Of a stretch of DNA of 64,000 nt, positions 35,067 to 44,089 are shown piece by piece; position 1 is the first letter of the stretch; each line of letters opens with the position of its first letter. The position numbers and the translations under genes were made by a program. The notes beneath the pieces are model-generated. The model did not search any database, was not told the origin of the DNA, and worked only from the letters and a program-made list of their open reading frames with translations. This DNA is from Planctomycetota bacterium (lineage in GTDB: Bacteria > Planctomycetota > Planctomycetia > Pirellulales > Lacipirellulaceae). The stretch is taken from positions 1-64,000 of the forward strand of contig JAKOXH010000043.1 of the NCBI GenBank assembly GCA_029781135.1. Direction: 5' to 3'.

Positions 35067-36272
35067 ATGCCTGAATTTACCTACATCGCGCGCGACATGA
35101 CGGGCAAACGCGTGGAAGGTACGCTCGCGGCTGGCAGCGAGCGGGAAGCGGTCGCCACGCTTTCGGGCAAGGACCTGTTTCCGCTCAAAGTGACGTCGGT
35201 CGATGGCCGACCAACCGGCGTCAAGAACTCGCCGCGCGTGAAGGCGCGGATCATGGCGGGCACCTACGGACAGCTCTCCGCCCTGCTGGGCAGCGGCGTT
35301 CCGCTGCTTCGATCGCTCGAACTACTGCGCGAGCAAACGCCCCATAAGAACCTGGCATTCGTGCTGGAGGATGTTCACTCCCGCGTGCAGGAAGGTGCGA
35401 CGCTCGGCGACGCCATGGCCCGTCATCCCAAAGCCTTCGGCGAATTGGCAACCAGCATCGTGCGGGCGGGCGGCGAAGGTGGCTTTCTGGAAGAAGCGCT
35501 CGACCGCTTGGCAAAGTTTACCGAACAGCAGGATGAACTACGCAGCCGCGTCATTGGTGCGCTCGCGTACCCCGCCATTTTGTTCGTCCTGGGCACGGTG
35601 GTCGTCAACGTGCTGATCATCTTCTTCGTGCCGAAGTTCGAGCGGCTGTTCACGCGGCTCCGCGATCGCGGCGAGTTACCCGTGGTAACCGATTGGCTGC
35701 TATGGCTCAGCGCAACGTTACAGACCTACGGCTTATTCATCGCGGCCGGCCTCATCGCCCTCGGTTTTGTCATCCATGCCAAGCTGCAAACGGACGACGG
35801 CCGCATGCTCTTGGATAAAGTGCGGCTTAAAGTGCCGATCGTGAGCGGCATTTACTTAAGCATGGCCGTTTCGCGGTTTTGCCGCGTGTTGGGCACCTTG
35901 CTGACGGGCGGCGTGCCGATCGTGCGATCGCTGGAAATCAGTGCCGATTCGACGGGCAATCGCGTGCTTTCCACAGCCGTGCGAGCGGCGGCCGAGAATA
36001 TTTCAGCCGGCGAATCCCTGGCATCGCCGCTGGCCGCCAGTGGCCAGTTTCCAGCTGATGTTGTGGAGATGATCGCCGTCGGCGAGCAATCGAACAATTT
36101 GGAAAACGTGCTGCCGCATATCGCGGATACGCTCGAACGAGATACTTGGCGTCGGCTCGATCTGTTCGTTCGCTTGCTGGAACCACTGATGCTCGTGCTG
36201 CTCGCCGGCGTCGTGCTGATCGTGGTCATCGCCTTGTTGGTACCAGTGTTGAAGATGAGCACAACGGTTTAG
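35067..36272 (+). CDS. gspF: Type II secretion inner-membrane platform protein GspF
   Basis: 401 residues, the family's usual size. N-terminal part PEFTYIARDMTGKRVEGTLA (the 'Y.A.D..G....G.' opening), two repeated cytoplasmic T2SSF domains (about 70-190 and 270-390), each with a G-x-x-L-x-x-A pattern such as SVLLxLE/GVPLLRSLELL and GVPIVRSLEIS, and three membrane helices (about 165-190, 220-242, 370-395). It anchors the GspE motor to the pseudopilus base. The annotated ATG lacks a clear Shine-Dalgarno because of the repeat element upstream. Confidence 0.94.
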   Translation: MPEFTYIARDMTGKRVEGTLAAGSEREAVATLSGKDLFPLKVTSVDGRPTGVKNSPRVKARIMAGTYGQLSALLGSGVPLLRSLELLREQTPHKNLAFVLEDVHSRVQEGATLGDAMARHPKAFGELATSIVRAGGEGGFLEEALDRLAKFTEQQDELRSRVIGALAYPAILFVLGTVVVNVLIIFFVPKFERLFTRLRDRGELPVVTDWLLWLSATLQTYGLFIAAGLIALGFVIHAKLQTDDGRMLLDKVRLKVPIVSGIYLSMAVSRFCRVLGTLLTGGVPIVRSLEISADSTGNRVLSTAVRAAAENISAGESLASPLAASGQFPADVVEMIAVGEQSNNLENVLPHIADTLERDTWRRLDLFVRLLEPLMLVLLAGVVLIVVIALLVPVLKMSTTV

Positions 36273-36280
36273 TAACCTTT

Positions 36281-36318
36281 GCCTCCCTCTCCCTTTGGGA
36301 GAGGGCCGAGGTGAGGGG
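36281..36318. repeat. Dispersed palindrome family E
   Basis: GCCTCCCTCTCCCTTTGGGA followed by GAGGGCCGAGGTGAGGGG, between gspF and gspG. Confidence 0.8.
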
Positions 36319-36433
36319 CCTTGGCAAGGGGTTTGTGAGTTTGCCTCGGTAATCGTGTATAATCAGTTGAATACTTCCAACCATTTCCGACGCCCACCCG
36401 CGTCGCATCAACCACGGACAGGAGCTTCGTACA

Positions 36434-36895
36434 ATGAATAGGTCGCATATTACCCAAAGAAGTCGAGTGCGTCGGCAGAATGAGGGCTTTACGCTCATCG
36501 AATTGCTGCTCGTGTTGGCGATTCTGGTGGTGCTCGCGTCGATGGTCGTCACCATGTTCGGTGGTACGCAGGATAAAGCTCTGAAAGATGCGGCCAAGGG
36601 CCAAGTTGGCATCTTCAAGACCGCGATCAACATGTACAAGTTCCACACCCGCAACTTCCCGGACGACCTGAACGGGCTAATTACGAAGCCGTCCGATGAG
36701 AGCATCGCCAGCCGCTGGGCCGGCCCATACCTGGATACCAACAAAGTGCCGCTCGATCCCTGGGACCATGAATATCGCTTCGTGGCTCCCGGGAAACGCA
36801 ACGCCGATTCGTTTGATGTCTGGTCGGTCGGGCCCGATGGCCAAGATGGCACCGACGATGACCTCGGCAATTGGGAAAAAGAAGACAAGAAGTAA
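36434..36895 (+). CDS. gspG: Major pseudopilin GspG
   Basis: 153 residues. Leader of 17 residues ending EG, then FTLIELLLVLAILVVLASMV (prepilin peptidase site and helix). C-terminal GspG hallmarks: AGPYLDTNKVPLDPWDHEYR and DVWSVGPDGQDGTDDDLGNW, the calcium-binding loop. GGAG lies about 10 nt before ATG 36434. It forms the shaft of the pseudopilus. Confidence 0.95.
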   Translation: MNRSHITQRSRVRRQNEGFTLIELLLVLAILVVLASMVVTMFGGTQDKALKDAAKGQVGIFKTAINMYKFHTRNFPDDLNGLITKPSDESIASRWAGPYLDTNKVPLDPWDHEYRFVAPGKRNADSFDVWSVGPDGQDGTDDDLGNWEKEDKK

Positions 36896-36932
36896 GTCGG
36901 ACACTGGAATTTGAAACGCTGGATCAATTCTC

Positions 36933-37619
36933 ATGTCGCACTCAGCACCACGTCGGGTTAGCCGGCTGAGCGGCTTTACGCTCATTGAAGTGGTGCTGGT
37001 GCTTTCGCTGCTGGTCGTTATTTTCGCGGTCTCGGTGCCCTATTTAGGCAGCTCGTTTTCGCGGGCGAATTTGAGCGGAGCGGCCGATCTGGTTCGCGGA
37101 GCGCTCACGCGCAGTCGAGTGGCGGCAATGCAGTCTGGCGAGGCGCAAGTCTTTCGTTGCGAACCCAAGGGGGCCCGTTACCAGATCATCGCGTTGAAGG
37201 AACTCGAGTCGCAGAACAATGGCCGCTCGTCGGGCGGTAACGATGCCGCAAGAACATCGGACGACCGCCAAAAATCGAACGACGAGAACTCGTCCGGTCG
37301 TTCGTCCGACAGTTCAAGCGACAATCGTTCGAGCGAGGAGAATTCTCCCAGCGATATTCTGCGCCTGGAGTCGAGCCACCTGCCAAGTGACGTAATTTTT
37401 GCCGACGTCGATGTGACTTCCTCCAACCTGGTCGCCGCGCTCTACGGCACCTCGAGCGATGACAGTTGGTCGGACCCGATCGTCTTCCATCCCGATGGCA
37501 CATCGGCCGATGCGTCGATTCTACTGCAAAACGATCGCGAGCAAACGATTCGCATCAACCTCCGCGGCCTTACCGGCATTGCCACGGCCGGCGACATCGG
37601 CAAAGAGGAGGTGCCATGA
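36933..37619 (+). CDS. gspH: Minor pseudopilin GspH with Ser/Asp-rich insert
   Basis: 228 residues. Leader ends in SG before FTLIEVVLVLSLLVVIFAVS. The beta-domain carries the GspH-like start (NLSGAADLVRGALTRSRVAA) and a C-terminal WSDPIVFHPDGTSADASILL. Between residues about 95 and 145 lies a hydrophilic Ser/Asn/Asp-rich insert (RTSDDRQKSNDENSSGRSSD and similar) not usual for the family. The stop overlaps the gspI start (ATGA). Confidence 0.88.
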   Translation: MSHSAPRRVSRLSGFTLIEVVLVLSLLVVIFAVSVPYLGSSFSRANLSGAADLVRGALTRSRVAAMQSGEAQVFRCEPKGARYQIIALKELESQNNGRSSGGNDAARTSDDRQKSNDENSSGRSSDSSSDNRSSEENSPSDILRLESSHLPSDVIFADVDVTSSNLVAALYGTSSDDSWSDPIVFHPDGTSADASILLQNDREQTIRINLRGLTGIATAGDIGKEEVP

Positions 37620-38248
37620 AGCGCTCCTCTCTCCTCATGGGCACGCCGCGCAGTCGATCGCCACGCGCTCCGCATGGCCAGCGGAACTGTTTTGTCATTG
37701 ATTGCTGTATCGCCCACGAGCGGCAGTTTAGCCGCGACGCGGAGCGGAGCGCGGCCCGCCCGCACCTTTTCACGGCCAAAGCCAATCAAATAACGCCACA
37801 TGGCTTTACGTTGCTCGAAGTCATCCTGGCCTTGGCAATTTTGGCCGGTTCGATGGCGGCCCTGGGCGAAGTCATGCAGCTAGCCCATCGCAACGCGACG
37901 ATGACCGAAGCGGAAACGCAGGCCCAAATCCTGGCAGCCTCGCTCATGGATGAATTTGCCAGTGGATCGCGAAAGTTGGATGTTGCCGATCAACAAACGA
38001 TCGACGACAAATCCGATCCGCCCTGGGTTTATTCGGTCGCTATTGAAAATACGAACATCAACGAGCTTGTCGCCGTTCACCTGCGGGTCGAGCAAAAAAT
38101 GGACGCCCGCCTGCAACCCGCGAGCTTCGAGCTGGTGCGGTGGATGCCGAACCCCAATAACGTTTCCTCCGAATCATCGAGCGAGTCGACTTCCGAGAGT
38201 TCCTCAAGTTCCAGCAGTTCCGCGTCAACCAAGAGTAGTTCCAAGTAA
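37616..38248 (+). CDS. gspI: Minor pseudopilin GspI with an extra-long leader
   Basis: 210 residues from ATG 37616. The prepilin motif is G63 before FTLLEVILALAILAGSMAAL, so the leader is 63 residues instead of about 5-20; part of it (ERQFSRDAERSAARP) is translated dispersed repeat (family F, 37726-37754). No other ATG, GTG or TTG closer to the motif was seen after Met8. The pilin domain (about 80-180) has AETQAQILAASLMDEFASG and a VHLRVEQKM strand. The C-terminus is a 25-residue serine-rich tail. The stop overlaps the gspJ ATG (TAATG). Confidence 0.87.
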   Translation: MKRSSLLMGTPRSRSPRAPHGQRNCFVIDCCIAHERQFSRDAERSAARPHLFTAKANQITPHGFTLLEVILALAILAGSMAALGEVMQLAHRNATMTEAETQAQILAASLMDEFASGSRKLDVADQQTIDDKSDPPWVYSVAIENTNINELVAVHLRVEQKMDARLQPASFELVRWMPNPNNVSSESSSESTSESSSSSSSSASTKSSSK

Positions 38249-39429
38249 TGAACGGCACTCCGAACAATTTGCAGCGGCGTTCGCCTGCGTGCCAGAAGCG
38301 CCACGCCTTCACGCTGCTCGAATTGATTTTGGCGGTGGCCCTTTCCGCCACGTTGTTGGGCCTCATTGGCACCGCGATCAATCTCTATCTTTCGCAGGTC
38401 GATGCCGATCGCACGCGCGTGGAAGAAGCGCAACTGGCCCGTAGCGTGCTGGCGATGATCGCCGACGATATCCGCGGCGCGACGATCTACCAGCCGCAAG
38501 ACACGAAGGCGATCGAGGCACTCATGACGGCTAGCACGCCGTATAACGTCGATGACGTCGACAAAAGCAAAAAACCAGGCGCACCGGCCGCTCCGGCTTC
38601 GCCCACGAAAATCGCCGCGCTCACGGCCATCGCGGCAACCAGTGGCCAAAGCACTTCGAGCAGTTCAGCGAGTGGCTCTTCTAGCGAAGATTCGGAGGAA
38701 ACCCTTCCCCTGGGCCTCAACGGCACCACGGAAGATGTCTACGTCGATGTCACCCGGTTGCCGAAACAGGATGAGCTATTTGCTACCGTCACCGGCTACA
38801 CAAACGCGCAGTCGCCCGCTTCCACGGGAGCGGGCGGCAGCGGTTCGGCGGCGACCGCGACTGCGGCCGATGTCAACCCGCCCGCCGACCTGAAGACCGT
38901 TCACTATCACGTTCGTTCCGACGGTGGCTCAACGTCGTCGGCGGGGCTAAACACATCCGCGATGCCGACCGCCTTCGGCGGCGAGAAGGGCTTGGTTAGG
39001 CAAGAAATCCCGCGCACGATCCGTGTCTTCGCCGAACAAGCCGGCAAGACCGACGCGACGGAATCACAAGAGGTTTTGCTCGCGCCCGAAGTCGTCAAAA
39101 TGCAGTTCCGCTACTTCAGTGGCTCCGAACTATTCGACACTTGGGAAATGAAGGAACGAAAGACATTACCGGTGGCCATCGAAGTGAAGATTTGGCTCAA
39201 GCCGCCCAGCGCGAATGGTAACCGCGCGACCAACGACGAAAAGAACGAACCGACCGACAAAACCTCGCTGGACGCGATTGAAAATGCCCACGAGTACCGG
39301 CAAATCGTCTACTTGCCGATGGCGTCGCTGGTGCAGTCCAGTTCCACCTCCACGTCGGAGTCGAGCAGTTCTACGGAATCACAAGGCGAAGCCGTCCAAG
39401 CCGGCCAGGCGGCTTTTGACCAGAATTGA
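38248..39429 (+). CDS. gspJ: Minor pseudopilin GspJ, enlarged
   Basis: 393 residues, about twice the usual GspJ. The leader ends in HA before FTLLELILAVALSATLLGLI. Beginning RTRVEEAQLARSVLAMIADD fits GspJ. The middle holds long low-complexity stretches (GQSTSSSSASGSSSEDSEE; PASTGAGGSGSAATATAA) and a Ser-rich region near the C-terminus. LAPEVVKMQFRYFSGSELFD and a terminal IVYLPMASLV correspond to the conserved GspJ C-terminal half. Overlaps gspI by 1 nt. Confidence 0.86.
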   Translation: MNGTPNNLQRRSPACQKRHAFTLLELILAVALSATLLGLIGTAINLYLSQVDADRTRVEEAQLARSVLAMIADDIRGATIYQPQDTKAIEALMTASTPYNVDDVDKSKKPGAPAAPASPTKIAALTAIAATSGQSTSSSSASGSSSEDSEETLPLGLNGTTEDVYVDVTRLPKQDELFATVTGYTNAQSPASTGAGGSGSAATATAADVNPPADLKTVHYHVRSDGGSTSSAGLNTSAMPTAFGGEKGLVRQEIPRTIRVFAEQAGKTDATESQEVLLAPEVVKMQFRYFSGSELFDTWEMKERKTLPVAIEVKIWLKPPSANGNRATNDEKNEPTDKTSLDAIENAHEYRQIVYLPMASLVQSSSTSTSESSSSTESQGEAVQAGQAAFDQN

Positions 39430-39471
39430 AAAGATAAGAGTACTGAGAACTAGGTTACGGAATATGGGTGC

Positions 39472-39497
39472 CGCGACTGGCTTGCCCAGCAGTGTGG
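39472..39497. repeat. Dispersed palindrome family J, copy 1
   Basis: ACTGGCTTGCCCAGCAGTGT with a second copy at 41285-41314 (CCACTGCTGGCTTGCCCAGC and on). The two copies flank gspK. This one lies in the gspJ-gspK gap. Confidence 0.75.
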
Positions 39498-39565
39498 CAC
39501 GAAGTCGCGGTTCCATGCGGGGCGCTGGAGCCCTGGCACGCGATTTCAAGGCTTTTTCGTTGATC

Positions 39566-41230
39566 ATGACCAAGCAATCCATATCTCGACGAACGCGACG
39601 CGGCAGCGTGTTGATCCTCACGCTGATCGTCGTGGCGATGTTAACCCTCGGCGCGGCCGCGTTCTTCGAACGGATGTTTGCCGAGCATCAGGCCGAACGC
39701 GCGTATGGCCGGCAACTACAGGCCAATAACCTCGTCGAATCGGGAATTGAATACACCAAGGCCTTCGTGAAAAAAGACGCACAAACGATCGAACAAGCGG
39801 GCGGGCTCTATGCCAACCCAAGTGTCTTCAAAGGCATTTTGGTCAACGATGACCCGCTGGCGGCGTTTCGCGGCCGGTTCACCATCCTCGCGCCCGACCT
39901 CACCGCCGACGGCTACTACGGCGGCTTTCGCTATGGGCTCGAAAACGAATCGGCCAAGCTCAATCTCAATACCGTGTTGCTGGCCGATAAATCGGGCGAC
40001 GGCAAAGCCCGTGCCCTACTCATGACGCTGCCCGGAATGACCGAGTCGATTGCCGATGCGATTCTCGATTGGCTCGATACCGACAGCGAAACGCGCCCCC
40101 TGGGGGCCGAGAATGAATACTACGCCGCCCTGCCCCACCCCTACGCGCCGCGCAATGGCCCGCTCGGTTCGCTCGACGAATTGCTCATGGTTCGCGATGT
40201 GACTCCCGCCCTACTTTACGGTGCCGATCTGAACCGCAACGGCAAGATCGATGACAACGAGGAAAAACTGCGGACCATCGACAACGTGGATAACAACATG
40301 GGCGAGCTCGACCGCGGCTGGTCGGCCTATCTCACGCTCGACAGCGCCGAAGCGAACGTCCGCTCCGACGGCACGCCGAAAATCGACGTCAACATGGATA
40401 GCCTCGAAGAACTGCAGAAGAAACTCATCGAGGTATTCACGGAAGACGAAACGAATTTCATCCTCGCGTATCGCCAAGGCGGTGCGTATACCGGCAATGA
40501 GCAGGGCAAAGAGATATCCAGTGTCAAAGTCGATCTCAAACAAAGCGGCAAGGTCAAACTTAATACCGTCCTCGATCTAATCGGCGCCAAAACACAAATC
40601 GCCAAGACGGGTGGTGGTAATGGCGGCGGCGGGGGTAGTGGCGGCGGCGGTAGTAGTGGCAATGGAGGCGGCGGGGGTGGCGGAGGTGGTAGTGGTGGTG
40701 GCGGCGGCAGTGGAGGCGGCGCCAACAACAGCCGCGTGACCATCAAGCCGGCTTTTCCTGATGAAAAGGGCGCCATGCAAACCTATCTGCCCAAACTCAT
40801 GGAGAATCTGGCGGTCAACACAACCGCCTCCATTCCCGGCCGGCTCAATATCAATCAAGCGCCCAAGGCCCTGCTCGTGGGTGTGCCAGGACTCGATCAG
40901 TCCGCGATCGATCGCATCATCTCGACCCGCGATGTCGCCATCAGCCAGCAGCACCCCGAACAGAAATATGAGACCTGGCTGCTTCAGAACGATATTGTGG
41001 ATCTGGCCACGATGAAGAAGTTGATGTCACTGGTAACCACCGGCGGGAGCGTGTTTCGGGCCCAAATTGTCGGGTTTTTCGACGAGGAAGGGCCGGCCGA
41101 GCGGGCAGAAGTGGTTATTGACGCCACGAAATCCCCCCCAATCGTGCGGCGGCGACTGAGCCTCCGCAACCTGGGTGTCGGCTACTCCCCCGAAGATTTG
41201 GGGGTCCCGGAATCAGAAGACTTGAAGTAA
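39566..41230 (+). CDS. gspK: Minor pseudopilin GspK with a Gly/Ser linker
   Basis: 554 residues from ATG 39566 (an ATG at 39464 lies in repeat DNA). The head GSVLILTLIVVAMLTLGAAA lacks the Glu5 of other pilins, as is usual for GspK. Helix-hairpin-helix-like SAM domains: LNLNTVLLADKSG, ALLMTLPGMTESIADAILDW near 160, GSLDELLMVRDVTPALLYG near 215, and GRLNINQAPKALLVGVPGL near 430. Between is a run of almost pure Gly and Ser (about 355-395, GGGGSGGGG type). Caps the pseudopilus tip with H, I and J. Confidence 0.9.
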   Translation: MTKQSISRRTRRGSVLILTLIVVAMLTLGAAAFFERMFAEHQAERAYGRQLQANNLVESGIEYTKAFVKKDAQTIEQAGGLYANPSVFKGILVNDDPLAAFRGRFTILAPDLTADGYYGGFRYGLENESAKLNLNTVLLADKSGDGKARALLMTLPGMTESIADAILDWLDTDSETRPLGAENEYYAALPHPYAPRNGPLGSLDELLMVRDVTPALLYGADLNRNGKIDDNEEKLRTIDNVDNNMGELDRGWSAYLTLDSAEANVRSDGTPKIDVNMDSLEELQKKLIEVFTEDETNFILAYRQGGAYTGNEQGKEISSVKVDLKQSGKVKLNTVLDLIGAKTQIAKTGGGNGGGGGSGGGGSSGNGGGGGGGGGSGGGGGSGGGANNSRVTIKPAFPDEKGAMQTYLPKLMENLAVNTTASIPGRLNINQAPKALLVGVPGLDQSAIDRIISTRDVAISQQHPEQKYETWLLQNDIVDLATMKKLMSLVTTGGSVFRAQIVGFFDEEGPAERAEVVIDATKSPPIVRRRLSLRNLGVGYSPEDLGVPESEDLK

Positions 41231-41278
41231 ACACCGTGTGTACAATAAGTGTGGGCCGAAACCCAGCTTGTGCAGTAG

Positions 41279-41314
<36 letters not shown>

Positions 41315-41390
41315 CTAGTTCGTAGATTCCACCGCTAGACGAGCCGGCAGCGGCACATTTCACCAGCCTGAACCTCCATATCCAACGTTT

Positions 41391-42899
41391 ATGCCGCGAA
41401 TTCTGGCCATCGACTGGGACCGCTATGAAATCCGGGGGGTGCTCATCTCCTCGGGTGCCACGGGTACGTCCGTGACGGGTGCCTGGTCGGCTTCTTTGGC
41501 CACGGCCGAACCCGACGGCTTGAGCGGCAAGCAAATCGGCAACCGTCTTGCCGACGTGATGGGTGACCCGATTTCCGGCAAAGTGACGACGCTGGTTGGC
41601 GTTGGCCGCGACAATGTGCAAATCAAACTGCTGAATTTACCTCCCGCCCCGGTCGAGGAATTGCCGGAAATGGTCCGCTTCCAGGCGGAGCGTGAATTCA
41701 CGGCACTCGGTAGCGACGCAGCTCTCGACTTCATCCCACTCGTTGGCGGTGCCGAAACCGCACACCAGGTTCTAGCCCTCGCCTTAAGCCCCGCCGGCAT
41801 GGCCGAAGCAACCGAGGTGTGCGAGTCCATTGGCGTGACGCCCGATCGCATCCCGGTACGTGGCTGCGCCGCCGCCGCGATGGTGCACCGTGCCGGTCTC
41901 ACGGAAGGCCGTGAAATTGTCCTCGTGGTCAACCTCTTGGCCGATGAAGCAGATCTCGCCGCATTGGTCGGCGATGCGGTTGTCTTACTGCGCACGGTGC
42001 GACTGCCGGATAGCGATCAACTCGAAGCGCGGCAGCGAGCGTTAGTCGGTGAAATCCGCCGCACGATGGCCGCGGTACGCCAACAGATGGCCGACCACCA
42101 GGTTAGCCAAGTCGTCGTCTGCGGGGCCGATCCGCTTTCCGAGACTTTGGGCGCGGCGGCCGACGAAATCGAAGTCGCGATAACGCCGTTTAATCCCATC
42201 GAGCACGCGCCTCCTGGTTTCGATGCGACGGCCGTCACTCCCGATACACTCGGCCGTTTCTCGGCCGTGCTGGGAATGGCTCTGAGTGAGGCCGATCGCC
42301 GGCCGCCGATCATCGACTTTGCCAACGTCCGCAAGAAAGTCGCCCCGCGGCGATTCTCCCGCGTTCATCTACAACTCGCGGCCGTCGCCGTCTTATTGAC
42401 GGTTTGGCTAGGGCTGCACGTATGGAAGTCATTCGCCAAACCGGCTCAAGAGCTGGCCGATACCGAGAAGCGCATCCAAGACGTACAGCAAGAAACCCGC
42501 ATGTACAAGGACGTTACCGAACAGGCCGAGGCGGTCGACCGCTGGCTCGCCACGGACGTCAATTGGCTGGACGAATTGACCGATTTCGCCCAACGGGTGC
42601 GTCCGCAGCCGCTCTCCGCCAAGGAGTTTCCGATTGCCGATGACGCGGTGATTAATCAGCTTACTTTGAGTACGCCGCCGGGCACGAATGCCGTGGGCGG
42701 CCGAATGGAAATTCAAGCCGTCGCCAAAAGTCCGGCCGCCGTTGCCAAATTGGAGGAACGGCTCCGCGGCGGCAAGCGAACGGTATCGACCGGTAACAGC
42801 AAAACCGATAAGAACGTGCCAGGTTACGACTGGTCCTTCGGCCTCGATGTGCGTGTGCCGCCCAGCAGCGAATTGCCCGCGGAGGCGCCCAAGAAATGA
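41391..42899 (+). CDS. GspL/PilM-PilN-like assembly protein
   Basis: 502 residues. The N-terminal part (1-300) has the actin-like ATPase fold of PilM/GspL cytoplasmic domains: PRILAIDWDRYEIRGVLIS, then LPPAPVEELPEMVRFQAERE and IVLVVNLLADEADLAAL. One membrane helix at about 325-342 (LQLAAVAVLLTVWLGLHVW), a coiled-coil-like segment (ELADTEKRIQDVQQETRMY) and a periplasmic ferredoxin-like domain complete it, as in GspL or fused PilM-PilN. It connects the GspE motor with the platform. The stop overlaps the start of the next gene (ATGA). Confidence 0.8.
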   Translation: MPRILAIDWDRYEIRGVLISSGATGTSVTGAWSASLATAEPDGLSGKQIGNRLADVMGDPISGKVTTLVGVGRDNVQIKLLNLPPAPVEELPEMVRFQAEREFTALGSDAALDFIPLVGGAETAHQVLALALSPAGMAEATEVCESIGVTPDRIPVRGCAAAAMVHRAGLTEGREIVLVVNLLADEADLAALVGDAVVLLRTVRLPDSDQLEARQRALVGEIRRTMAAVRQQMADHQVSQVVVCGADPLSETLGAAADEIEVAITPFNPIEHAPPGFDATAVTPDTLGRFSAVLGMALSEADRRPPIIDFANVRKKVAPRRFSRVHLQLAAVAVLLTVWLGLHVWKSFAKPAQELADTEKRIQDVQQETRMYKDVTEQAEAVDRWLATDVNWLDELTDFAQRVRPQPLSAKEFPIADDAVINQLTLSTPPGTNAVGGRMEIQAVAKSPAAVAKLEERLRGGKRTVSTGNSKTDKNVPGYDWSFGLDVRVPPSSELPAEAPKK

Positions 42900-43870
42900 A
42901 CAAACGTGAACGCCTATTAGCGGGGGCCGTGGCCGCGCTGGTTGCCCTGTGGGGCGCCAACAAGCTGTACGGACGTTATCGCTCCGCAATCGAGATGCGC
43001 AACGGCCAGGTGCAGAGCGCCAAGTCGCGCCTGGCGGAAGCCAGCCTGACACTCGCCAAGGGCCGCAGTGCCCTCAAACAAATGGCGAAACTGCAAGAAC
43101 GTTCTTTGCCTACCGATCTGGAAAAGGCGCGCTCGCTGTACAAAGCCTGGCTCTTGACCAAGGCGAAAAACTCGGGGGTGACGGTCAACGACATCAAACC
43201 CGCGGCAAAAACAAAAACCAGTACCGAATACAAAGCGATCGGCTACCAAATTGAAGCCGAGGGAACGCTGACGAGTGTCGTCTCTCTGCTCTACGAATTC
43301 TATCGCAGCCCGCTGCTGCACCAAATTACCAAGCTGAAATTAACGCGACCGGTTGGGGCGCCGCAGATGCAAGTTTCTCTGGAAGTCGAAGCGTTGTGTT
43401 TGCCGCTGGCAACATCAACGAATGATCTGCCAGAAGGCGACTCCAAGCGGCCTAAGCTGGCGACGGTCGCCGAGTATCAAAAGGTGCTCGGCGAACGCGA
43501 TATCGCCACGGTCTACTCGCCGCCACGGCCACCCGCGCCGCCAGCGGCGAATTCTACACCGGGCGCGCCGCCGAAATTCAATGAAGCGGAAATGGCCCGT
43601 TTCACCGCGTCGGTCAACAGTGGCGCCGGCATGCAGGCCTGGATCTATGTGTTGCCCACCGGCGAGATGTTGCACGTGGTGGCAGGCGATGCGGTGAAGA
43701 TCGGCGCCATCGATGGCAAAATCGAATCGGTCGAGGCCCGCTCGCTGATCCTGAAAACTGCCGATAAGCGCTATCTCGTGCGGCTCGGCGAGTATCTTCT
43801 CAAAGGCCAAGAACTGGATGCCGAGGGAAATCCCAAACCCTCGCCGGCAACTGAACCGCCTAAGAGTTAG
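42896..43870 (+). CDS. GspM/PilO-like assembly protein with C-terminal extension
   Basis: 324 residues. Short cytoplasmic start (MNKRERLLAGAVAALVALWG) and one membrane helix, a coiled-coil segment (SRLAEASLTLAKGRSALKQM) and a PilO/GspM ferredoxin-like domain (about 90-180; YQIEAEGTLTSVVSLLYEFY, LLHQITKLKLTRPV). The rest (about 220-305) has a Pro-rich linker and a small beta-domain (WIYVLPTGEMLHVVAGDAVK, LVRLGEYLLKG), reminiscent of PilP/GspC homology regions. Last gene of the operon; no secretin gene follows within the window. Confidence 0.75.
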   Translation: MNKRERLLAGAVAALVALWGANKLYGRYRSAIEMRNGQVQSAKSRLAEASLTLAKGRSALKQMAKLQERSLPTDLEKARSLYKAWLLTKAKNSGVTVNDIKPAAKTKTSTEYKAIGYQIEAEGTLTSVVSLLYEFYRSPLLHQITKLKLTRPVGAPQMQVSLEVEALCLPLATSTNDLPEGDSKRPKLATVAEYQKVLGERDIATVYSPPRPPAPPAANSTPGAPPKFNEAEMARFTASVNSGAGMQAWIYVLPTGEMLHVVAGDAVKIGAIDGKIESVEARSLILKTADKRYLVRLGEYLLKGQELDAEGNPKPSPATEPPKS

Positions 43871-43875
43871 CGAAC

Positions 43876-44068
43876 GGTAGGACGGTCAATCCTGTCCGTC
43901 CGGCTGGTTTGTGTCGTCCGTCTTTCGGGGTGCCATGCTCTCGCGAAACACAAACATGCCCACGCTCGCCTTGAGGTGTAAATGTTTCGCGTGAGCATGC
44001 GGGTGCGAGCGAGGGCATGCCACCCGCCGCGTGGCCGATCATGGACGGACAGGAATGACCGTCCTACG
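43876..44068. repeat. Nested inverted-arm element at the end of the secretion operon
   Basis: Outer arms GTAGGACGGTCAATCCTGTC and on (about 43876-43901) and its inverted copy ending GACCGTCCTAC (about 44042-44068) match at about 24 of 25 positions. Inside is a family D inverted repeat (about 43929-43968 and 43985-44024) like that at 16330. It lies between convergent genes and could end transcription in both directions. Confidence 0.88.
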
Positions 44069-44089
44069 AGGCGAAATCGCCGGCGAGAA

